A stretch of DNA of 64,000 bases from Bartonella harrusi (lineage in GTDB: Bacteria > Pseudomonadota > Alphaproteobacteria > Rhizobiales > Rhizobiaceae), in assembly GCF_024297065.1 (NCBI RefSeq), contig NZ_CP101114.1, positions 1,764,501 through 1,828,500 on the forward strand, given 5' to 3'. Below, piece after piece: positions 59,527 through 64,000 of the stretch. Every line of letters begins with the position of its first letter. The stretch's first letter is position 1. The translations under genes and the position numbers were made by a program. Under the pieces are notes generated by a model. That model was given only the letters and a program-made list of their open reading frames with translations, did no database searches and was not told where the DNA came from.

Positions 59527-59672
59527 AACAGACAGTATGGAAAATAAACGTTTACCACGGACAACAAGCAGCGAAAACCATTTACCCCTTACGAGGTTTT
59601 TCTCTGCTTGTTTCACGAGGAATCTTTTGTTAGAACTGTGCTTGTTTTTTATATTTTGGAGATGCTTTGACC

Positions 59673-60230
59673 ATGCCTTCCACGCACCTGAACAACCAAA
59701 CGAGTCCCTCTTCCTCGAAGATAGTTCCTCCTCCATCATCACACATCAGCTTATCGATCCAACGTCTTGAGCATGGTCAAGGTTTAGAACTTCCACACTA
59801 TGCCACAGCGGGTTCTGCGGGGCTAGATCTGCGAGCAGCACTTGGTGCAGAAGAAACGATGGTTCTTGCACCGGGACAACGGGCGCTTATTCCAACGGGT
59901 CTCATCTTTCACCTTCAGCCCGGTTTTGAGGCGCAAATACGTCCACGCTCTGGTTTAGCCTTAAAGCATGGCATCACATGCTTAAACACACCTGGAACAA
60001 TTGATAGCGATTACCGTGGCGAGGTAAAAATTCTCCTCATCAATTTGGGACAAGAAGACTTCTCCATCCAACGTGGTATGCGCATTGCGCAAGCGGTCAT
60101 CGCACCGGTTATTCAGGTCAATGTTTCTGAAATAGAACCATCTGAAGAAGAAAATGCCCATAACAACGGAGAAAGCCAAGCTCCTACAAGCAGAGGAGCA
60201 GGTGGTTTTGGTTCAACGGGGCACAATTAA
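59673..60230 (+). CDS. dut: dUTP diphosphatase
   Basis: 185 residues. Hydrolyses dUTP to dUMP, keeping uracil out of DNA. All five dUTPase motifs are present: [44 protein letters not shown] and the C-terminal [10 protein letters not shown] loop that closes over the trimer active site. The N-terminal 30 residues are an unusual Ser/Pro-rich extension. A stretch of acidic residues precedes motif 5. A mutated duplicate follows. Confidence 0.94.
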   Translation: MPSTHLNNQTSPSSSKIVPPPSSHISLSIQRLEHGQGLELPHYATAGSAGLDLRAALGAEETMVLAPGQRALIPTGLIFHLQPGFEAQIRPRSGLALKHGITCLNTPGTIDSDYRGEVKILLINLGQEDFSIQRGMRIAQAVIAPVIQVNVSEIEPSEEENAHNNGESQAPTSRGAGGFGSTGHN

Positions 60231-60289
60231 ACAACAGTGCCTTTCACGTACCAAAACAACCACACAAAAACGAGCAAAAGAAACCTTCT

Positions 60290-61300
60290 TCCTTAAAGAG
60301 GTTTTCTCTCCATCACCACCAATCCGTTTATCGGTCCAACGTCTTGAACATGGTCAAAGTTTAGAGCTTCCACATGATCCATGGCAAGCTCTGCGAAGCC
60401 TATAAACAGCACTTAGTGAAGAAGAAACGGTCGATTATTGTATAAACAACACATTGATTTATAATCATAATTTATAATTTTTCCTATTGAATGAGACGCT
60501 CGGATATTGTAAAATCCTTTCATCTCAAATCCTGTTATGTTCAAGCAATTGAAATCACTTGCTTGCACGTCGCAAGCTGGGTTGGCATGTAGATAAAAAA
60601 GAGAGAAGAAAGGGGTACAAATGCCTGTTATGAATCGTCTAAAGACCAAGGGCTGTCGCAACGGGGGCTGGCAAAGAGTATGATGAGACCGGCTTATACC
60701 TAAAGCAACGGGCATTTATTCAAACGGAACTCCTCTTCCACGCTCATTCTACTCTCAAACCCGACTTTGCAGCGCAAAGACATCCACGCTCTGGTTGAAC
60801 CTTAAAGCATGGCATCACATGCTTAAACACACCTGGAACAATTGACAATACTTAGCCAAAAGCGAGGGAAAAGTTCTCCTCATCAATTTGGGACAAGAAG
60901 ACTTCTCCATCCAACGTGGTATGCGCATTGCGCAAACGGTCATCGCACCGGTTACAGCGCAAAGACATCCACGCTCTGGTTGAACCTTAAAGCATAGCAT
61001 CACATGCTTAAACACACCTGGAACAATTGACAATACTTAGCCAAAAGCGAGGGAAAAGTTCTCCTCATCAATTTGGGACAAGAAGACTTCTCCATCCAAC
61101 GTGGTATGCGCATTGCGCAAACGGTCATCGCACCGGTTATTCAGAGTGAGATTGATGCGTTTAAAACCGTGCGAAATGATATCACATTCTTGAACCATCT
61201 GAAGAAGGGCCATCTGAAAAAGGAAATGTCCATAACACCGTAAAAAGCAAAAACACCACAAGCAGAGGAGCGGATGGTGTAAGTTCAACAGACTTCAGCA
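60290..61300 (+). pseudogene. Duplicated dut fragments, split by an integrase remnant
   Basis: 60310-60427 copies the start of the dut core (LSVQRLEHGQSLELPHD). 60706-61290 holds two further partial copies of the middle (RHPRSG then a stop; [25 protein letters not shown]-like end). Stops and frameshifts in every part. The block at 60430-60705 between them is integrase-derived, so insertion split a duplicated copy. Confidence 0.85.
60430..60705 (+). pseudogene. Remnant: integrase 5' end plus leader
   Basis: Leader with GCTTGCACGTCGCAAGC, start CAAATGCCTGTTATGAATCG, and AAAGAGTATGATGAGACCGG (reading KEYDETGLYL). The join to dut sequence is at about 60705 (GGCTTATACCT / AAAGCAACGGGC). Confidence 0.7.
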
Positions 61301-61415
61301 GAAATAAACCGTTCTTTCCTCTCTAACCGCCCCCACTCTTACCGATAATCTATTTGCTCTAGAGGGAAAAGTTCCATAACAGAACTGTTCATGCTTAACA
61401 TATCACTTGTAACGA

Positions 61416-61940
61416 CTACTCTCGCACACCTGTCACATTTAGCCCATCCCCGTTGGGAGCATTTGCACTGCCGTCACTTGCCTCTCCTTTTGTTGGCTCT
61501 TTTACCACAACATTAGCAGACTTTTGCAATCCCATAAGACCAACTTTACGATATCCAGCAAGACGTATTTGATTAAGCAAATCAACAACAGCTCCATAAT
61601 CGATTTCGCTATCAGCTTTGATCAAAATCTTTGTCTCTCGATTTTGCTTTGTTGCCTTCAACAAAGTTTCCGTAAAAGCGGATTGGGGGATCAGATCATC
61701 ACCAACATAAAGAGACCGGTCTTTTTGCAAAGTGACATAGAGAGGCTCATCAGGTTGCACCATAGGGGGTGCTTGCGTTAGAGAAGGAAGTTGAACGGGA
61801 ATAACGGAGGTTGCCAAAGGTGCAGCAACCATAAAAACAATCAGCAGTACGAGTACAACATCAATAAAAGGGGTTACATTAATTTCGTTGTGCAACCCAC
61901 CATCATCATTTTCCCAATTATCATTAAAACCCGCTTTCAT
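61416..61940 (-). CDS. exbD: ExbD-type biopolymer transport protein
   Basis: 174 residues: short cytoplasmic start, one membrane segment with the key Asp (VTPFIDVVLVLLIVFMVAAP) and a periplasmic domain ending in AGYRKVGLMGL. With ExbB it forms the proton-driven motor that energises TonB-dependent uptake, in Bartonella chiefly of haem. Overlaps the exbB stop by 4 bases (ATGA), so the two are coupled. No tonB in the window. A Gly/Asn-rich C-terminal tail of about 35 residues is unusual. Confidence 0.9.
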   Translation of the reverse strand: MKAGFNDNWENDDGGLHNEINVTPFIDVVLVLLIVFMVAAPLATSVIPVQLPSLTQAPPMVQPDEPLYVTLQKDRSLYVGDDLIPQSAFTETLLKATKQNRETKILIKADSEIDYGAVVDLLNQIRLAGYRKVGLMGLQKSANVVVKEPTKGEASDGSANAPNGDGLNVTGVRE

Positions 61941-62875
61941 TTTTTCTGACTTTTCTGTTGACGATGTCTATCAAGTTCACGACTCAAAAGTCTTTCAATT
62001 GCCGCGGCAATATCGCCCAAATCATTGCGATAACCACTCAAAGCACGCATAAGGCTATTATACATAATAACAGCCGGAATAGCCACAAAAAGCCCGATAG
62101 CCGTTGCTAATAAGGCTTCAGCGATTCCAGGAGCCACCACATCAAGCCGTGTGGTTTGCGACTGAGCAATGCCGATAAAAGAATTCATGATTCCCCAAAC
62201 GGTTGCAAAAAGCCCCACAAAGGGAGCAATAGCGCCAATGGTTGCCAGAACGGCGCTGCCACATGCAACACGCCTTGTCGCAGCTAACAAGCAGCGTGAC
62301 AAAAGCGAATGAACTCTTTCCTTTATACCCTCATTCATATCGTGCACATCCTCACTATAGCGATCTATTTCCTCATAGAAGAAGGGGGTTTCATGGGCAA
62401 TGGGGGCCTCTTGTTTTGCATACGCTTTTTCATCAGTTCCAGCCCCTTCATTGCCCATAAAACGCACTTGTTGTGTAGAAAGATACACTTCTTTAAGAAC
62501 CTCTTTGAGAAAGACCACACCGGCACCTTTGCTTTCCTTTAAGCTGGCAGCCAAACGCGTGAGGGTTTGGGCATTGAGAACCAACTGAAGTTCACGACGC
62601 ACTCTTCGTTTTGCCAAAGAGATTTCAACAATTTTGACAAAAGCAATGGTCCAAGAGGCAAGAGAAGCCAACAACAAAAGAACGATAACGGACTTGACAA
62701 CAAAATCAGCCGCCATAAACATAGCAAAAGGGGAAAGGTCATGCGCAGCAAGCAGAGAAGATGCGCTCTCTAAGGGGACTGTTTCAGTTTCCATTTCTCT
62801 CACACCATTATGGATTGCACTTGGTTTTACAGCTGTGCCATCAACCCCCGCAGCACCACCCTTCCAAAATGCCAC
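61937..62875 (-). CDS. exbB: ExbB-type biopolymer transport protein
   Basis: 312 residues from a GTG at 62875 (an ATG at 62794 is a possible start and would give 285). Three membrane segments: VVKSVIVLLLLASLASWTIAF, then after a long cytoplasmic loop IGAIAPFVGLFATVWGIMNSF and GLFVAIPAVIMYNSLM. The GLFATVWG and EALLATAIGL motifs are typical. The long loop contains a patch with no obvious homology (NEGAGTDEKAYAKQEAP). Probably iron-regulated, see the palindrome upstream. Confidence 0.9.
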   Translation of the reverse strand: MAFWKGGAAGVDGTAVKPSAIHNGVREMETETVPLESASSLLAAHDLSPFAMFMAADFVVKSVIVLLLLASLASWTIAFVKIVEISLAKRRVRRELQLVLNAQTLTRLAASLKESKGAGVVFLKEVLKEVYLSTQQVRFMGNEGAGTDEKAYAKQEAPIAHETPFFYEEIDRYSEDVHDMNEGIKERVHSLLSRCLLAATRRVACGSAVLATIGAIAPFVGLFATVWGIMNSFIGIAQSQTTRLDVVAPGIAEALLATAIGLFVAIPAVIMYNSLMRALSGYRNDLGDIAAAIERLLSRELDRHRQQKSQKK

Positions 62876-62910
62876 GTCCCTTTTAATATCACTCTGTATA
62901 CAATCTAAAA

Positions 62911-62943
62911 AATAAAACTTGATAAATCAAGTATAGTTTTATT
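62911..62943 (-). promoter_or_regulatory. Inverted repeat upstream of exbB, possible iron operator
   Basis: Core ACTTGAT-AA-ATCAAGT (62917-62932) is perfect; outer arms AATAAAAC and GTTTTATT extend it with a four-base asymmetry. It is 42-68 bases before the GTG start, a promoter position. Iron regulation of exbBD is usual in Rhizobiales; the regulator cannot be named from this. Confidence 0.5.
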
Positions 62944-63415
62944 TCAGGAAAGAACTCTTTCAAGAGGAATATGAAAGAAATTTTTCTTCACAAAAATTAA
63001 ACTGAACTTGTCTCAACAATAAGTTGCTTGCACAAAAGACTTAAACACACAAACGGCTCTTATAACAAGCCAAATAACATTGGCAGCACAAAAATAGAAT
63101 GGGTCTTTCTTTTTCATAAATGGAAAGATGATAGCCTTCTATAGACTTTTACCAATGCATTTTTTACGCAACCATTCATGAACAAAAAAGAATTTTTTTT
63201 CATAAAACTTAAACTGAATTTATCTCAACAATACAGCCCTCTTGGTTGTTGCGTAGGTGCCCAAAACGCTTTTGAAGTAATAAAGCTCTTTAAAAAAATG
63301 AGCAATTTAAAACTGCACAAAAATACCTCATTTTTTCCGTGAACAACATTGCTTTTGATACTCTTTTAGAGAATAGGGCAATGTCTTCAATGTGATGGAT
63401 TATAACGTTATAGCG
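62944..63415. other. Intergenic with a direct repeat
   Basis: TTAAACTGAACTTGTCTCAACAATA (about 62998) is repeated with changes at about 63208. TTGGTTGTTGCGTAGGTGCCCAAAAC at 63243-63268 resembles the end of the structured element at 63973-64000, so a second such element may have started here. Confidence 0.45.
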
Positions 63416-63784
63416 TTAAAAACTTTCCTTTTGATCAGAGAGGAGCTGTAAAATGGCTTTCTGTTTTACAGAATTCAGCACTCTGAAGCTTTTTAAAAGC
63501 AAATATTCTTCTTTGCTCGAGATGATCTCTTCGTAATGGTATGGGGGCTGTTGCTTTGTTAAGAGATCCGCATAAAAAAAGGCAAGAGGAACATCCAGTT
63601 TTTCAGCAATTTCCTTCAAACGCCCGGCGCTTACACGATTGAGTCCCGTTTCATATTTTTGAATTTGTTGTGCGCTTAACCCTAAGAGGTTTCCGAGTTC
63701 TTTCTGAGACATTTTCAACATTTTTCGCTTAAAGCGAATTTTTTTGCCGATAGAAATGTCGTGAAAAAGGTTTTTGCCTTGCAT
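63416..63784 (-). CDS. Xre-family regulator, Trp-like
   Basis: 122 residues with a helix-turn-helix: GKKIRFKRKMLKMSQKELGN, LGLSAQQIQKYETGLNRVS and AGRLKEIAEKLDVPLAFFY. The C-terminal part is charged helix. GGGGGA precedes the ATG. Small regulators like this lie directly downstream of the genus-specific Brt RNAs in Bartonella and control adhesin genes; the structured element upstream supports the comparison. A prophage regulator is the alternative. Confidence 0.75.
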   Translation of the reverse strand: MQGKNLFHDISIGKKIRFKRKMLKMSQKELGNLLGLSAQQIQKYETGLNRVSAGRLKEIAEKLDVPLAFFYADLLTKQQPPYHYEEIISSKEEYLLLKSFRVLNSVKQKAILQLLSDQKESF

Positions 63785-63789
63785 TTTAT

Positions 63790-63995
63790 TCCCCCACCGG
63801 GTGCGAGCGCCCTCGCATTGGTATTCCGGGAGTCTAAAAACACTGACTCAAATCAGCATTTTGCTTTTAGTGCTTGATAAGCACCTGGACATAGCAAAAT
63901 CTCCCGGAATCCCGGGATACCCACAAAGTGGGCTCATTTTTATGTTTGAGTCTTCGGGTTTTTAGATCCCTATTGGTCGTTGCGTAGGCGACCAA
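63790..63995 (-). ncRNA. Structured element, Brt-like RNA candidate
   Basis: Contains many perfect inverted repeats: ATTCCGGGAG (63823-63832) with CTCCCGGAAT (63901-63910); GACTCAAA (63844-63851) with TTTGAGTC; TCTAAAAA with TTTTTAGA; TGCGAG-CGCC-CTCGCA; CCCAC-AAA-GTGGG; GTGCTT-GAT-AAGCAC; GGTCG...CGACC near the edge. The pattern, length of about 200 bases and position just upstream of an Xre gene match the Brt RNAs of Bartonella. The 5' end may lie beyond the window. Confidence 0.5.
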
Positions 63996-64000
63996 AACTA

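Overview
The window is a stretch of an alphaproteobacterial chromosome, most probably Bartonella. The evidence is a haemin-binding-protein-type (Hbp/Omp25-31) outer membrane protein, an ExbB/ExbD pair, a Rhizobiales-type MbfA iron exporter behind a perfect Irr (ICE) palindrome, 6S RNA next to a 5-formyl-THF cyclo-ligase, small Xre regulators, and a host of decayed phage genes in a low-GC, repeat-swollen background. I cannot assign the species from sequence alone.

Layout. 1-5.1 kb: core genes (rpmJ, a TPR protein, 6S RNA, fau/ygfA, ymdB). 5.1-9.3 kb: repeat arrays and debris. 9.3-11.1 kb: murA, a small basic protein and tRNA-Thr(GGT). 11.3-14.1 kb: C-rich repeats flanking a YqaJ-type nuclease. 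14.2-23.9 kb: an early/replication block of a degraded prophage (repressor, operators, DUF1376 protein, primase-helicase, DUF6456-like protein). 24.6-25.5 kb: an array of 79-bp hairpin repeats. 26-40.4 kb: several minus-strand clusters of small membrane proteins built from two alternating modules (here called A and B), mixed with pseudogenes and tandem repeats. 40.7-42.8 kb: a 2.1-kb minisatellite. 43.8-45.4 kb: a phage protein and integrase remnants. 46.1-49.9 kb: three paralogous YopJ-family acetyltransferase-like genes, the best virulence-effector candidates in the window. 50.7-53.0 kb: a phage lysis cassette (endolysin, overlapping spanin-like pair, holin-like protein). 53.2-54.1 kb: an Hbp-family outer membrane protein, then 51 perfect copies of an 8-bp repeat. 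55.4-64 kb: core genes again (tRNA-Leu, DedA-like protein, dsbB, PemK/MazF toxin, mbfA, dut, exbBD) and, at the right edge, an Xre regulator behind a highly structured element resembling the Bartonella Brt RNA/Trp regulator pairs.

Two themes run through the window. First, many genes carry tandem or nearby duplicates of one of their ends: TPR gene, murA, endolysin, dsbB, dut and an A-B membrane gene (3' ends), and the primase (5' end). Second, phage-derived pieces are everywhere: five separate loci hold the 5' end of what looks like the same tyrosine-integrase gene. Iron-related control is visible at mbfA and possible at exbB and hbp.

The most unusual items are the alternating A/B membrane-protein arrays with shifting fusion boundaries, the YopJ-like trio, the prophage control region with three TATCC-N8-GGATA operators plus an alphaproteobacterial LexA box, and the in-frame 381-bp duplication of the primase 5' end. 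All calls were made by reading the sequence; no database search was run.
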